Assembly: GCF_000733935.1 (NCBI RefSeq)
Contig: NZ_JPON01000001.1
Location: 1,906,501 to 1,970,500 of the forward strand
Origin: Methylomarinum vadi
Lineage (GTDB): Bacteria; Pseudomonadota; Gammaproteobacteria; Methylococcales; Methylomonadaceae
Direction: 5' to 3'
DNA: 64,000 bases
The notes under the pieces were generated by a model. That model saw only the letters and a program-made list of their open reading frames with translations. It was not told where the DNA came from and made no database searches. This document shows positions 21,585 through 29,952 of the stretch, in pieces. The translations under genes and the position numbers were made by a program. The stretch's first letter is position 1, and each line of letters starts with the position of its first letter.

Positions 21585-22609
21585 GCCGCACTTAATAATT
21601 TTGCCGTCATGTCGACAAACGGAATCACTTTTTCATAAGCCATGCGGGTTGGCCCTATCACCCCTAATACCCCAACCACTTCATCGTTGACGGTATAAGA
21701 GGAAGTCACCAGACTACAGTGGTCGAAGGCCTCATAGCCGGATTCCTCGCCGATAAAAATCTGCACGCCATTGGCCGCCTGGCATTTATCCAGCAAATGA
21801 ATAACGCCGCGTTTTTGATTGAAGGCATCGAACAATTGCCGGAGTCGCTCCATATTCGACAGCTCGGAAAATTCCATCAAATTGGTCTGCCCGCTCAGCA
21901 CATAATCTTCCCGCGGCTTTTGCTCGAAGGCCTGCCTGGCCATGGCAACCGCATCTATCATGCCCTGATTCAATTTTTTTTGATCTTGTTCCAATTCCTG
22001 AATTAACGACTCCCGCACCGAAGCGACGCTTTTGCCCGCATAAACGGAATTCAGGTAATTGGCCGCCTGCTGCAATTCGGAGGCGCCGAACGCGCGGTCG
22101 GTATGAATGATTTTGTTATGGACTTCCTGGCCGTTGGTGACAAAAATGACTAGGATCCGATTATGGGATAACGATAAAAACTCGATATGATTCAGGCTGA
22201 CGACTTCGCGCCGGGGCAAGGTGACGATCCCCGCCATGCGGGTCGCATCGGACAATAATTTCGAGGCTTTTTCCAACAACACGGCCGCCTCTTCGCAGTT
22301 ATTTTCGAGCCCTTCGGCCAAGTAATCCAACAACCGCGACTCTAACGGCCTGACCGTCAACAGGGAGTCGACAAACAACCGGTAACCACGGACGGTAGGC
22401 ACCCGGCCGGCCGAAGTATGCGGGGAATGAATCAATCCCATATCCTCGAGGTCCGCCATGACATTGCGGATCGTCGCGGGACTGAGCTTCAAGTCGGAAT
22501 CTTTCGACAATACCCGCGACCCTACCGGCTGGCCGTCTTGTATATAGCGTTCGACCAACGCCTTTAACAAATGCAGCGACCTGTCGTTTAAACTATGGCC
22601 ATATTTCAC
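21569..22609 (-). CDS. hrcA: Heat-inducible transcription repressor HrcA
   Basis: The protein has 346 aa. An N-terminal winged helix-turn-helix (LLKALVERYIQDGQPVGSRV, then LSPATIRNVMADLEDMGLI) precedes a GAF-like dimerisation domain and an inserted domain. HrcA binds CIRCE operators and needs GroEL for activity. A perfect CIRCE element lies 23 bp upstream of its start, so it is autoregulated. It heads the hrcA-grpE-dnaK-dnaJ cluster. Confidence 0.97.
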   Translation of the reverse strand: MKYGHSLNDRSLHLLKALVERYIQDGQPVGSRVLSKDSDLKLSPATIRNVMADLEDMGLIHSPHTSAGRVPTVRGYRLFVDSLLTVRPLESRLLDYLAEGLENNCEEAAVLLEKASKLLSDATRMAGIVTLPRREVVSLNHIEFLSLSHNRILVIFVTNGQEVHNKIIHTDRAFGASELQQAANYLNSVYAGKSVASVRESLIQELEQDQKKLNQGMIDAVAMARQAFEQKPREDYVLSGQTNLMEFSELSNMERLRQLFDAFNQKRGVIHLLDKCQAANGVQIFIGEESGYEAFDHCSLVTSSYTVNDEVVGVLGVIGPTRMAYEKVIPFVDMTAKLLSAALNPK

Positions 22610-22631
22610 ATTGACACCTGATTTTGTCCAA

Positions 22632-22658
22632 TTAGCACTCCACCCAACAGAGTGCTAA
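22632..22658. promoter_or_regulatory. CIRCE operator
   Basis: TTAGCACTC (22632-22640), nine bases, GAGTGCTAA (22650-22658): a perfect match to the CIRCE consensus, the HrcA binding site. It overlaps the expected transcription start of the hrcA promoter on the minus strand. Confidence 0.97.
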
Positions 22659-22664
22659 TTGCAG

Positions 22665-22693
22665 AAGCTATCAATATCGCAAAATCTTGTCAA
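22665..22693 (-). promoter_or_regulatory. Sigma-70-type promoter of hrcA
   Basis: On the minus strand TTGACA (22693-22688) is followed after 17 bases by TAGCTT. CIRCE begins 6-7 bp further on, a placement that lets HrcA block initiation. The -10 box is weak. Confidence 0.5.
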
Positions 22694-22726
22694 TAAACTT
22701 ACAGATCGCTATGTAATCTTTCGCTG

Positions 22727-23362
22727 TCAGTTGCGACTGAAAAAAATATCGCCGTAATAACTTTCCGCCTGTCCACCGCCGTTATCGGTATCGGTCATGA
22801 TCGCCACGGCATCGATATACCGGATGTTTCCGCCGAACTGTTGCTTCAAGTCCTCCAGCACATTGCGTTTTTCCCGATACCAGGTCGCCAATTCGTCGTC
22901 TCGGTCGCGCAATGCGATCATCATCGCATGATCGCCGGCAAAGGCGTTCGGCCACACACTTCCTTTCTCCTGGCTGGCCGACCAGACATAGTTGATCGCC
23001 CTGGTTCGCCAAAAAGCCCAACCGCCACTCACGACGACATAAACCCGCACGGCATAATCATCGCCGGATTTTTCCCGTTCGTTCAGTTTGGCAAGTCGTT
23101 CGTCTATGCGCCAAGACCAATTCAGGTAGGGCGTCTCCAGTAGATCGATACGCTGTTTCTTATACAACCCGGAAGCCGCGGCCCGGCTTTCCGCCTTTAA
23201 CACCAAACGACCATCCAACTCCGCCAGTTGGTAATGCGTCTCTCCCGCGAAACTTTTGTTTTCCCATCCCGACAAATCTCCCGCGGAAAAGCGACCGATT
23301 TCGATGCGTTGTTCGGCCGATGCGATTGCACTTATAAACAATAAGATTATGACCCGATACAT
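22727..23362 (-). CDS. DUF3047 family secreted protein
   Basis: The protein has 211 aa. A signal peptide comes first (MYRVIILLFISAIASAEQ). The mature domain shows conserved DUF3047-type motifs: FSAGDLSGWENKSFAGETHY, LNWSWRID, DDYAVRVYVVV, INYVWS, and the final AIMTDTDNGGGQAESYYGDI. The function is unknown; the fold is predicted to be beta-sandwich-like. The ATG at 23362 has a strong GGAGG ribosome binding site. The upstream frame to 23491 lacks such support and would bury the signal peptide. Confidence 0.85.
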   Translation of the reverse strand: MYRVIILLFISAIASAEQRIEIGRFSAGDLSGWENKSFAGETHYQLAELDGRLVLKAESRAAASGLYKKQRIDLLETPYLNWSWRIDERLAKLNEREKSGDDYAVRVYVVVSGGWAFWRTRAINYVWSASQEKGSVWPNAFAGDHAMMIALRDRDDELATWYREKRNVLEDLKQQFGGNIRYIDAVAIMTDTDNGGGQAESYYGDIFFSRN

Positions 23363-23513
23363 AATGCCTCCTCCAAAGATCGAGCTTGCCGCAAAAGTCA
23401 AACGAGGACAATAGGTAACGCGTCCGACGAAGCCATGCCGCACCCACGAAAACCTTGTTTGGCGCCCGGCAGTTGCGGGATGCGTTCGCATCCGCTCGGC
23501 ACTTCCGGGTCTT

Positions 23514-24023
23514 CTAATAGTAAGAGGAATGTTTGCGCAGCGCTTTACGACGCGATTGAATGAGGGCGATGACGACGACGGCTATCAACAACGCCAGGGA
23601 AAACTCCAGCAGCACAAAGGAAGCGATCTTGAAATAGGCGAAATAAGGGTGCACGAAACGCACCAACCAACCCGCCAACTCATCGGCGATCGCCGAACAA
23701 TATACTAAAACACTGACCCAGACCTTCACCAGTGTCGGCACATCGATCATCAACATCAGATGGGTCAAGGTCAAAATCAGCATCCCCATCGCGAACAAAT
23801 GAAAATGCGTGACTTCCAACAGGCTTTGATAGCTTTTCGGCTGCGTGAAATCCTCTTCCGAACCAAGATAATAAGCGATCACCGAGTCCGCCGTCAGGTC
23901 CATTTTATGAAAATACATCATGCCATTGCTGATCCACAGCAAGAAAACGTAGCCCATGAACATCAGAACCAGGGCATTCAGCAGCATTTGACGATTTTGT
24001 TCGCCGGTTACGAAAAAACGCAT
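23514..24023 (-). CDS. Four-helix membrane protein coupled to FMN-binding protein
   Basis: The protein has 169 aa with four predicted membrane helices (about 13-33, 70-93, 98-120, 130-158). A histidine-rich piece, LEVTHFHLFAMGMLILTLTH, lies at the start of helix 2, and an HPYFAY motif lies before helix 4. The spaced histidines in membrane helices could bind heme, but that is inference. The ATG overlaps the TGA of the upstream FMN-binding gene by one base, so both products probably act together, perhaps in electron transfer across the inner membrane. I know no named family for it. Confidence 0.7.
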   Translation of the reverse strand: MRFFVTGEQNRQMLLNALVLMFMGYVFLLWISNGMMYFHKMDLTADSVIAYYLGSEEDFTQPKSYQSLLEVTHFHLFAMGMLILTLTHLMLMIDVPTLVKVWVSVLVYCSAIADELAGWLVRFVHPYFAYFKIASFVLLEFSLALLIAVVVIALIQSRRKALRKHSSYY

Positions 24024-24571
24024 CAGTTCGGTTTGCCTTTGACCAAGATTTGAAAAATCGCCATCACCTTGCGGGAAATGTTCAGCGCGGAGCGAGTGCT
24101 GAGCGTCGCGCCGGTGATGCCTTGTATATCGGCGTTGAAACTGAGCTGATCCAACTCGCGCCGATAAAGCTGTTCATACCAGCGTTGCGGCGGTTGATAT
24201 TCGGGAGGCTCGTGAAACGCCAAAGTGTGAATGGCGGTGATTTTCCCTTCCGGATTCAACACCACCAACAAGGTTTCGGGCTTGGTGCGCACGGTATGGC
24301 TCTCGATCGCCGCGTAACCGAGCACCTTGCCATCCTTTTTTCCGACATAGAACGAAAACAGCGCCGATTCCAATTTCACCCGCGCCAGCTTTTCGATTTG
24401 CTCGATTTCATCGGCTTTGGGAAACAGCGACAACACTTCGACCGTCGCCTCCTTACCAAAGGCCAGCTCCATCGCCTCGTTCTTGCTGTAATAAATTTTC
24501 CCGAAACCGGGAAAAGCCAGCGACAGCAATAACAAAACGGACGCTATCTGTACGAACTTTGATCTGGGCAT
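24023..24571 (-). CDS. FMN-binding domain protein (RnfG/NqrC-like)
   Basis: The protein has 182 aa. A signal peptide or anchor (about 1-24) precedes an FMN-binding domain. The signature ITGATLSTRSALNISRKV near the C terminus matches the (S/T)GATxxT motif whose threonine carries covalent FMN in RnfG and NqrC. GYAAIESHTVRTKPETLLVVL is the usual strand region before it. It overlaps by one base with a four-helix membrane protein gene. The ATG at 24571 gives a good signal peptide, but no ribosome binding site is clear, and a TTG at 24610 is an alternative. Confidence 0.85.
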   Translation of the reverse strand: MPRSKFVQIASVLLLLSLAFPGFGKIYYSKNEAMELAFGKEATVEVLSLFPKADEIEQIEKLARVKLESALFSFYVGKKDGKVLGYAAIESHTVRTKPETLLVVLNPEGKITAIHTLAFHEPPEYQPPQRWYEQLYRRELDQLSFNADIQGITGATLSTRSALNISRKVMAIFQILVKGKPN

Positions 24572-24751
24572 TGTAGGGAGAAAAATTAAAAAGACTTTAT
24601 GATAATGCAACTTGATTGATTAACGCGAATCGAGTAGCAAGGACAGGCAAATATCAACCCGGCTTTGTAAGCTATATTTCTGAGCATTTGACAACTAAAG
24701 AAAAATAAATTTTGCGGTACTGCAACCATGAAAAGCGGCATGAGTGTTTAT

Positions 24752-25345
24752 AACTAAACAACCACCCGCTCAAGCGGGTGGGTTCCAATAACGGACTGAA
24801 AGTCCGGATACGCGTCGACTAAACGACGCGTCTTAGTCGGGCTCCAACTTGAAATTATCGTTTGGATTAGGTTCAAAGTGATGCTCCAAATATTGCTTTA
24901 TCATCTCATCAGTCATTTGCCCCACTGTGGCGCAAAAATAACCGCGGGCCCAAAAATGTCGACCCCAATATCGCTTTTTCAAGTGCGGGAACTCTTCGAA
25001 CAGATAGCTCGAAGTTCGTCCCTTGATTCGCCTCATGATTTCGCTTGGGGCCATAGTCGGCGGCGCACTCACCAATATGTGCACATGATCTTTGCTCACG
25101 ATACCTTTGATAATCCGTATCTCAAAGGCTTCGCATGTCTGCCGCACCAAGTCTCTCACTCGTTCGGCTATTTCATCCTTCAGCACTTTATAACGATACT
25201 TTGTAACCCAAACAAAATGATACTCAATTTGGTAAACCGTATGGCTGCCGTATCTATAGTCCATCGCCACCTCCTTGGGCAAATTATCGCAGCTAAAGCT
25301 GACCGGCTAAAGCCGGTGGTTTAAACCTTATGATGGATAATTAAA
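24752..25345 (-). mobile_element. IS200/IS605-type insertion sequence, copy 1 (intact)
   Basis: A 594-bp segment present twice in the window, here and at 62360-62953, with equal length and about five base differences by eye. Subterminal hairpins mark both ends: ACCCGCT/AGCGGGT near 24764-24780 and ACCGGC/GCCGGT near 25302-25317. There are no terminal inverted repeats and no target duplication, as expected for this single-stranded transposing family. The boundaries are the limits of identity between the two copies. Confidence 0.9.
24833..25264 (-). CDS. tnpA: IS200-type Y1 transposase TnpA
   Basis: This 143-aa HUH single-tyrosine transposase acts on single-stranded IS ends. The histidine pair is in SKDHVHILVSAPP and the catalytic tyrosine is in TDEMIKQYLEHHF. 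The N-terminal HTVYQIEYHFVWVTKYRYKVL is typical of the family. A strong AAGGAGGTGG ribosome binding site precedes the ATG at 25264. All residues are intact, so the copy could be active. There is no accompanying TnpB. Confidence 0.95.
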   Translation of the reverse strand: MDYRYGSHTVYQIEYHFVWVTKYRYKVLKDEIAERVRDLVRQTCEAFEIRIIKGIVSKDHVHILVSAPPTMAPSEIMRRIKGRTSSYLFEEFPHLKKRYWGRHFWARGYFCATVGQMTDEMIKQYLEHHFEPNPNDNFKLEPD

Positions 25346-25420
25346 ATCAATAAGTTATGTATCTTATGACACTACAGCCGCAAGACCGGGTTAACTTTCC
25401 GGTTCCTTCCATCTTCGTCG

Positions 25421-25527
25421 TTTCCATGCTCTGGCGTGGAAACGCCTCCAGGGACGCTTTGCGTCCCGCGCCGCAGTGCGACACAGACCGATCCCCACGG
25501 AGGAGCATGGGGACCAGAGGTGTGGAA
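25421..25527. repeat. Palindrome-rich intergenic repeat
   Basis: An imperfect inverted repeat with outer arms ATGCTCtggCGTGG and, in reverse complement, ATGCTCctcCGTGG, and an inner GGACGC/GCGTCC hairpin. I recall similar 'gctctggcgtgg...gggacgc' units as highly repeated between genes in methanotroph-like genomes. It lies 75 bp beyond IS copy 1. Confidence 0.6.
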
Positions 25528-25614
25528 GTCATTTCATACTAATATCTAAGGGTCTAGACAAAAGGCTCAAGACCGAACAGCCATTTCGAACCTTTCGTCT
25601 TTTTCGCTTTAAAT

Positions 25615-26994
25615 TTAGAAAATAAAGCCCAGACCAAGATTGAAGTCGTCCGGCAAATCTCCGCCCTCGGAATCCCAGTTGCGGTAATCCGCCTTAATCA
25701 CGACATTGGGAATCGGTTTATATTGCAAGCCCACCTGGAAGATTTCCTTATCCTTGCTCAAATCGTCCATAAAACCGGCCGGCGCACTGGCGACGGTATC
25801 GAGTTGCTCGTAACGGAAGAATGGCGCCAGGTATTGCGCGCTTTCCGGAAACAGCAGCGGGATTACGTCGTAACCGATTTCGGCATACCAACCGTAGTTT
25901 TCCTCGCCGACGGTAGAGCCGTTGGCCGCGCTCAGGACGGCCGCATCGTCGATATGTCCCCAGGATCCCAAGGCGCGAAATTCCAAGCCGCGGTATTTCA
26001 CCTGTACATGGCCTTCGTACAATTGGGTAAACGCGTCGACCTGGCGGCCGGCAAACACCTGGTTCTGCCCGGAGTTACCCAAATAAGCCGAACCGCCAAA
26101 AGTTACGCCGGGCAATTGCGCCGGCGCGTAATCGACACGACCGACGAATGCCAAATCTTCCGCCCTTGCCTGGCTACCTTTTTGCCGGCCACCGCGAATA
26201 CCTGACGAACTGAAGCCGCTTGCATCCAATCCATTAACGACATAAGTGGTATAGGTCAAGCCTGGAAGCACTTCACCAAACAAACCGACACCGATTTCCC
26301 GCCATGTGCTGGGAATGATCCTGCGTTCGACTTCCGGACGATTGTTACCGAAAAAGAACGGCGGTTCGTGAATCTGGTTAATAAAGCCCATTGGCATCAG
26401 CACCATACCGGCTCTAACATTAGCCATCGGATCGATAAAAAAATCCAGCGCCGCGAATTCGACCGATACCGAACCATTTTTGTCGGTCGAACCATGTTCG
26501 AATTCGATTTCGCTGTTAAATAGGATGTTGTCGGTAAACTTATAACCGGCATATAAAACCAATCGCTCGAAATCGGCGTTATCGTTTTTACCGGTTTCAT
26601 CATTCACGATGGCTTGATAATTGGCCTCGCCATAACCGCCGATCGATAAGCCCTTGCCAACCTGATAAACCTTCGATGCGGCAGGGCCCAAGCCGTAGGC
26701 GCTTTTATATTCGATGTCTTCGGGAATAAACATCTCGGTGCGGATTTTTTCCACTTCCTCAGCCAACACATTGGTTTTGTGATCCAGGGCCTGTACTTCA
26801 GTGTTTTTCGCGGTTTTGCTGACTTCCTCCAGCTTCTTCGTCATTTGATTGATTTGCTGCTGCTGGGCCTGAATTATTTCCCACATTTCCTCCATGGTTT
26901 GCGGTTTAGACATTTCCCCTTCCGCAGCTGAGGCCGAGCCGCCAAGAGCCGCTAACACCGCGGCGGAACAAAGTGTTCGGTTAAATCGTTTCAT
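25615..26994 (-). CDS. Outer-membrane porin with N-terminal coiled coil
   Basis: The protein has 459 aa. A signal peptide (about 1-24, ending ASA) is followed by a coiled coil (about 30-75, IIQAQQQQINQMTKKLEEVS) and then a beta barrel with alternating strands ending in the C-terminal phenylalanine (LGLGFIF). It resembles the DcaP/OprO-like porin group in which an N-terminal coiled coil trimerises the protein. The substrate is unknown. A Fur-box-like site lies about 53 bp upstream, suggesting iron-dependent expression. GGAG precedes the ATG at 26994; a TTG four codons earlier is less likely. Confidence 0.8.
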   Translation of the reverse strand: MKRFNRTLCSAAVLAALGGSASAAEGEMSKPQTMEEMWEIIQAQQQQINQMTKKLEEVSKTAKNTEVQALDHKTNVLAEEVEKIRTEMFIPEDIEYKSAYGLGPAASKVYQVGKGLSIGGYGEANYQAIVNDETGKNDNADFERLVLYAGYKFTDNILFNSEIEFEHGSTDKNGSVSVEFAALDFFIDPMANVRAGMVLMPMGFINQIHEPPFFFGNNRPEVERRIIPSTWREIGVGLFGEVLPGLTYTTYVVNGLDASGFSSSGIRGGRQKGSQARAEDLAFVGRVDYAPAQLPGVTFGGSAYLGNSGQNQVFAGRQVDAFTQLYEGHVQVKYRGLEFRALGSWGHIDDAAVLSAANGSTVGEENYGWYAEIGYDVIPLLFPESAQYLAPFFRYEQLDTVASAPAGFMDDLSKDKEIFQVGLQYKPIPNVVIKADYRNWDSEGGDLPDDFNLGLGFIF

Positions 26995-27046
26995 CTCCAA
27001 CTCCAATAAATTTTAAAGCTAGATTTTAAACCGACCCATAAACTAT

Positions 27047-27065
27047 ATGCAAATCATTCTCATAT
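27047..27065. promoter_or_regulatory. Fur-box-like operator upstream of the coiled-coil porin
   Basis: On the minus strand TGAGAATGATTTGCA matches the 7-1-7 Fur consensus TGATAATNATTATCA at 11 of 14 positions. It lies 53 bp before the porin start, in an AT-rich leader, so iron repression is plausible. Confidence 0.6.
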
Positions 27066-27399
27066 ATATTTATTGTTAACAGCTTCTCTCTGTCGTTTTT
27101 TTACAACTAATGTGACAACTTCATGAAAATCAATCAAGCGCCCGAGAAAGTTTCCCCTCGACACGAATCAACATTTCATTTGCAATGACTAAAAACATTT
27201 CCTTAAACTTAGCCTTGCGGCTGTAGCGCCATAGAATACATAACTTATTGATTTTAAAGTTAAAAAAATCATTCCACTTTTTATATTTGCAGCGCCATAA
27301 AAAATTTTTTTCTTTAATTATCGAACGCTTAAAAATATTACCCACCAAGCTGGGCAATAATTATCCAGTTTGACTACCCCGTCAAAAAACAATTTAGCG
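27066..27399. other. AT-rich gap between divergent porin genes
   Basis: About 330 bp between the Fur-like and Pho-like sites. It contains no supported gene. Its composition is markedly AT-rich, consistent with promoter DNA for the two divergent porins. Confidence 0.6.
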
Positions 27400-27432
27400 C
27401 TGTCATATTCTTGTAACAATGTTTTTTTATGC
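27400..27432 (+). promoter_or_regulatory. Pho box and -10 region before the OprO-type porin
   Basis: CTGTCAT (27400-27406), four bases, TTGTAAC (27411-27417) matches the PhoB consensus CTGTCAT-N4-CTGTCAT/C at 12 of 14 positions. A TATGCT at 27427-27432 stands nine bases further on, where a -10 box is expected in PhoB-dependent promoters. Confidence 0.75.
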
Positions 27433-27488
27433 TGTGTCCAGTTTTTACAACAAATTGATTTTTTTTAACAACATTGGGTACAAAATTG

Positions 27489-28847
27489 ATGGCAACTAAC
27501 AAAACAGCCAAAATGCTGTTACTGGGCACCGCGACGGCACTGGGCAGCTTATCCGCGCAAGCGGCGGACAAAGAGTTATTGGACATGCTGCTGCAAAACG
27601 GCGCAATCAACCAGACTCAATACGACACGCTGATCAAGAAGGAAACGCTGAGCAAAAAGGATGTCGACGACATCAAAATCAAACTGAATAAAAAAGGCTT
27701 GCAGTTTGAAACCGGCGACGGCGATTTTAAATTTGCGTTCGGCGGGCGTATTCAGGCTGATGCGACATTCCACAGTAACGACCAAGCCGTTAGCGGTGCA
27801 GCCGAAGATGGAACCGAAATCAGGCGCGGCCGTCTGCTCTTTAAAGGCCAATTCTGGAGGGATTTCAAGTTTATGTCCGAAGTCGACTTCGCCGACAACA
27901 GCACCGCCGTCAAGGACATGTTCGTAACCTATAAGGGCATCGACTGGCTGGAACTGACCGTCGGTCACCAGAAGCAACCGATCAGCATGGAATTGCAGGA
28001 AAGCTCGAACGACATCATGTTTACCGAGCGCTCACTGGTCAACTCGCTGACCGCCAACCTGTTTGACCGTGCTATCGGTATCCACGCCAAATCTTCAGGT
28101 AATGACTGGTCTGCTCAAATTGGCGCCTATGGCGAATCGATGGAACCGAACAAAAATGATCTTGACGAGGGCTATGGCATTGCATCTCGCTTGACCTATG
28201 CGCCGATCAATGAAAAGGATCAGGTTCTGCATTTGGGTACGTATGGCGGTTACCGCACCATGGACAGCAAAGGCAGCGCCCTTAGAGGTAACAAAGGCAG
28301 TGTTGAGTTGAGCTATGAAACCACTCACATGTCGAATCTTAAACTGACAAAGCTTAAGATTAACAACGCCAAAGACTTCACCATGGCCGGCTTCGAAAGC
28401 GCTTACATGTATGGCCCATTCTCTGTTCAAGGCGAATATGCGCATTTGTGGGCTGACCTGAGAGGCAATGAGCCAACTTTAGACTTCAACGCCTTCTATG
28501 TGCAAGCGGGGTGGACTTTGACCGGTGAATCCCGCACCTATAAAGGCTCCGACGGCGAATTTAAACGTCTGAAACCAGATCAGAACTTCAGCCTGAGAAA
28601 CGGCGGCTGGGGCGCGGTTGAATTGGCGGCACGTTACGATCAAAATGACCTGAATTCCGATGGCTACAATGGCGGCAGCGAAAAAGCGGTGACCGTTGCC
28701 TTGAACTGGTATCTGAACGAAAACCTGCGTCTGATGGCGGACTACCGCACGGCATTCGACATCAGCGGCTCTCCCGTCACAGCCGCTAACGGTGGAGACA
28801 TCGAAGACGTACACGCCTTCACCTTCAGAACCCAATTGGCGTTTTGA
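27489..28847 (+). CDS. oprO: Phosphate/polyphosphate-selective porin (OprO/OprP family)
   Basis: The protein has 452 aa. The signal peptide ends at about residue 26 (SAQA), followed by a short helical SHOCT-like or coiled segment (MLLQNGAINQTQYDTLIKK, then KKDVDDIKIKL). A barrel with GGRIQADATF, DGTEIRRGRLLFKGQFWRDF and EVDFADNSTAVKDMFVTYKG is characteristic of the OprO/OprP family; it ends TFRTQLAF. It takes up phosphate or pyrophosphate across the outer membrane. A Pho box upstream supports the assignment and suggests phosphate-starvation control. The ATG at 27489 is chosen over a TTG five codons earlier. Confidence 0.9.
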   Translation: MATNKTAKMLLLGTATALGSLSAQAADKELLDMLLQNGAINQTQYDTLIKKETLSKKDVDDIKIKLNKKGLQFETGDGDFKFAFGGRIQADATFHSNDQAVSGAAEDGTEIRRGRLLFKGQFWRDFKFMSEVDFADNSTAVKDMFVTYKGIDWLELTVGHQKQPISMELQESSNDIMFTERSLVNSLTANLFDRAIGIHAKSSGNDWSAQIGAYGESMEPNKNDLDEGYGIASRLTYAPINEKDQVLHLGTYGGYRTMDSKGSALRGNKGSVELSYETTHMSNLKLTKLKINNAKDFTMAGFESAYMYGPFSVQGEYAHLWADLRGNEPTLDFNAFYVQAGWTLTGESRTYKGSDGEFKRLKPDQNFSLRNGGWGAVELAARYDQNDLNSDGYNGGSEKAVTVALNWYLNENLRLMADYRTAFDISGSPVTAANGGDIEDVHAFTFRTQLAF

Positions 28848-28881
28848 TCCGAAGCTCAGTCTTCTGATTTAAGTTCGAGAA

Positions 28882-28907
28882 AGGCCGGCAATATGTCGGC
28901 CTTTTTT
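28882..28907 (+). terminator. Terminator after the OprO-type porin
   Basis: AGGCCG and CGGCCT form a stem followed by six Ts, 34 bp past the porin stop. Confidence 0.85.
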
Positions 28908-28959
28908 ATGCCATCGAACAAGCAAAACTGGTCGGGTTACGTCCGCTGTGACAACCGGC

Positions 28960-29634
28960 TTACAGAACATCGCCGTTTAAATCGACGACCATCCTGTCGC
29001 CCACCCCATGCACCATGATGCCGTGCTTGATCGGCGCGGAATAATGTTCGTGCAAATGACCGTGGAACACCTGACGGACGCCCAAGGCAACGGCCAATTC
29101 ATCGATGGCGATGAAGCCGTGGCGGTGGCTGCGCGGCGCCTCATGGGTGACCAGGATATCGGCATTAAGCCTTTTCAGGCGCTCCAATTCATCGTGCCAA
29201 ATGGCCGACTGGTATTTCAGGGATAAACCGGCTCGACGGATATTGGCGGGCTGCCGGCTTAAATAATGCTTTTTACTCCGCCACTTCGGTTGCCGCGGCG
29301 GATACCAGACACGGCCCAGAAATATACCGCTCAAGCCGGCGATTCTCAGGCCGGCGATTTCCTTGACCTTGAGGTGCAACCCATTGTCGGCGAAGGCCGA
29401 GTCGAACAGAAAACGATGCCGGTTGTAACATTCAAACTCATGATTGCCGGCAATCCACCAAATTTCGGTCAGGCCGGCAATGGGGCGCAAATAATGTTGT
29501 AACGGCTTCTCCAGGTCGTAGTCGCCCAGCATAACGACGGCCTCGGGGTGATGGGATTTGACCGCATCGATCAGCGGCGCAAAGTCGCCATGTGGATCGC
29601 CGGCAAATAAAATTCTGCGCTCGTTGGCCATCAT
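28960..29634 (-). CDS. Calcineurin-like metallophosphoesterase
   Basis: The protein has 224 aa and shows all five metallophosphatase motifs in order: GDPHGDF, VMLGDYD, AGNHEFE, VTHEAP and FHGHLHEH. The first motif reads GDPHG rather than the usual GDxHG of phosphatases, which is compatible. Substrate cannot be told; the small size and single domain suggest a nucleotide or phosphoprotein phosphodiesterase. Two consecutive ATGs open the frame and no ribosome binding site decides between them. A GIY-YIG gene lies 33 bp upstream on the same strand. Confidence 0.88.
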   Translation of the reverse strand: MMANERRILFAGDPHGDFAPLIDAVKSHHPEAVVMLGDYDLEKPLQHYLRPIAGLTEIWWIAGNHEFECYNRHRFLFDSAFADNGLHLKVKEIAGLRIAGLSGIFLGRVWYPPRQPKWRSKKHYLSRQPANIRRAGLSLKYQSAIWHDELERLKRLNADILVTHEAPRSHRHGFIAIDELAVALGVRQVFHGHLHEHYSAPIKHGIMVHGVGDRMVVDLNGDVL

Positions 29635-29667
29635 GGAATTTTCGCGTGGATGCGGTAAAGGAAGAAA

Positions 29668-29934
29668 TCACCCGGTTTGCAGCTCATTGTCTGGCGAGTC
29701 GATCAGTTGCCACTTTTCCGCCCGCTTCATCTGTTTGATTACATGTTCCCGCCTGCCGGCGGAACTGCGATCATGTTCGCCTTCCAGATAAACCAGCTTG
29801 ACCGGCTGGCGCCCGCGAAAGTATTTGGCGCCCAGTCCCTTCGCGTGTTGCTTGAAGCGGCTGCCGACATCATTGCTGATGCCGGTATACAAGCTGCCGT
29901 CGCTGCAAAGAATGATATACACGCTCCATGTCAT
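29668..29934 (-). CDS. GIY-YIG nuclease family protein (YhbQ-like)
   Basis: This 88-aa single GIY-YIG domain carries VYIILCSDGSLYTGISNDVGSRFKQH with the two core Y-x-x-G-like motifs, an arginine in SRFKQH, a helix around KYFRGRQPVKLVYLE and a C-terminal glutamate in GRREHVIKQMKRAEK. This matches the UPF0213/YhbQ type of small bacterial GIY-YIG proteins with DNA-nicking or unknown function. A GTG precedes the ATG directly. Confidence 0.9.
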   Translation of the reverse strand: MTWSVYIILCSDGSLYTGISNDVGSRFKQHAKGLGAKYFRGRQPVKLVYLEGEHDRSSAGRREHVIKQMKRAEKWQLIDSPDNELQTG

Positions 29935-29952
29935 CACTCGTCCCGGGTGAAA

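Noticed and set aside
27130-27357. 75-codon minus-strand frame in the porin intergenic region
   Set aside because: The region is AT-rich promoter DNA; the product is lysine-rich without domain features and no ribosome binding site precedes it.
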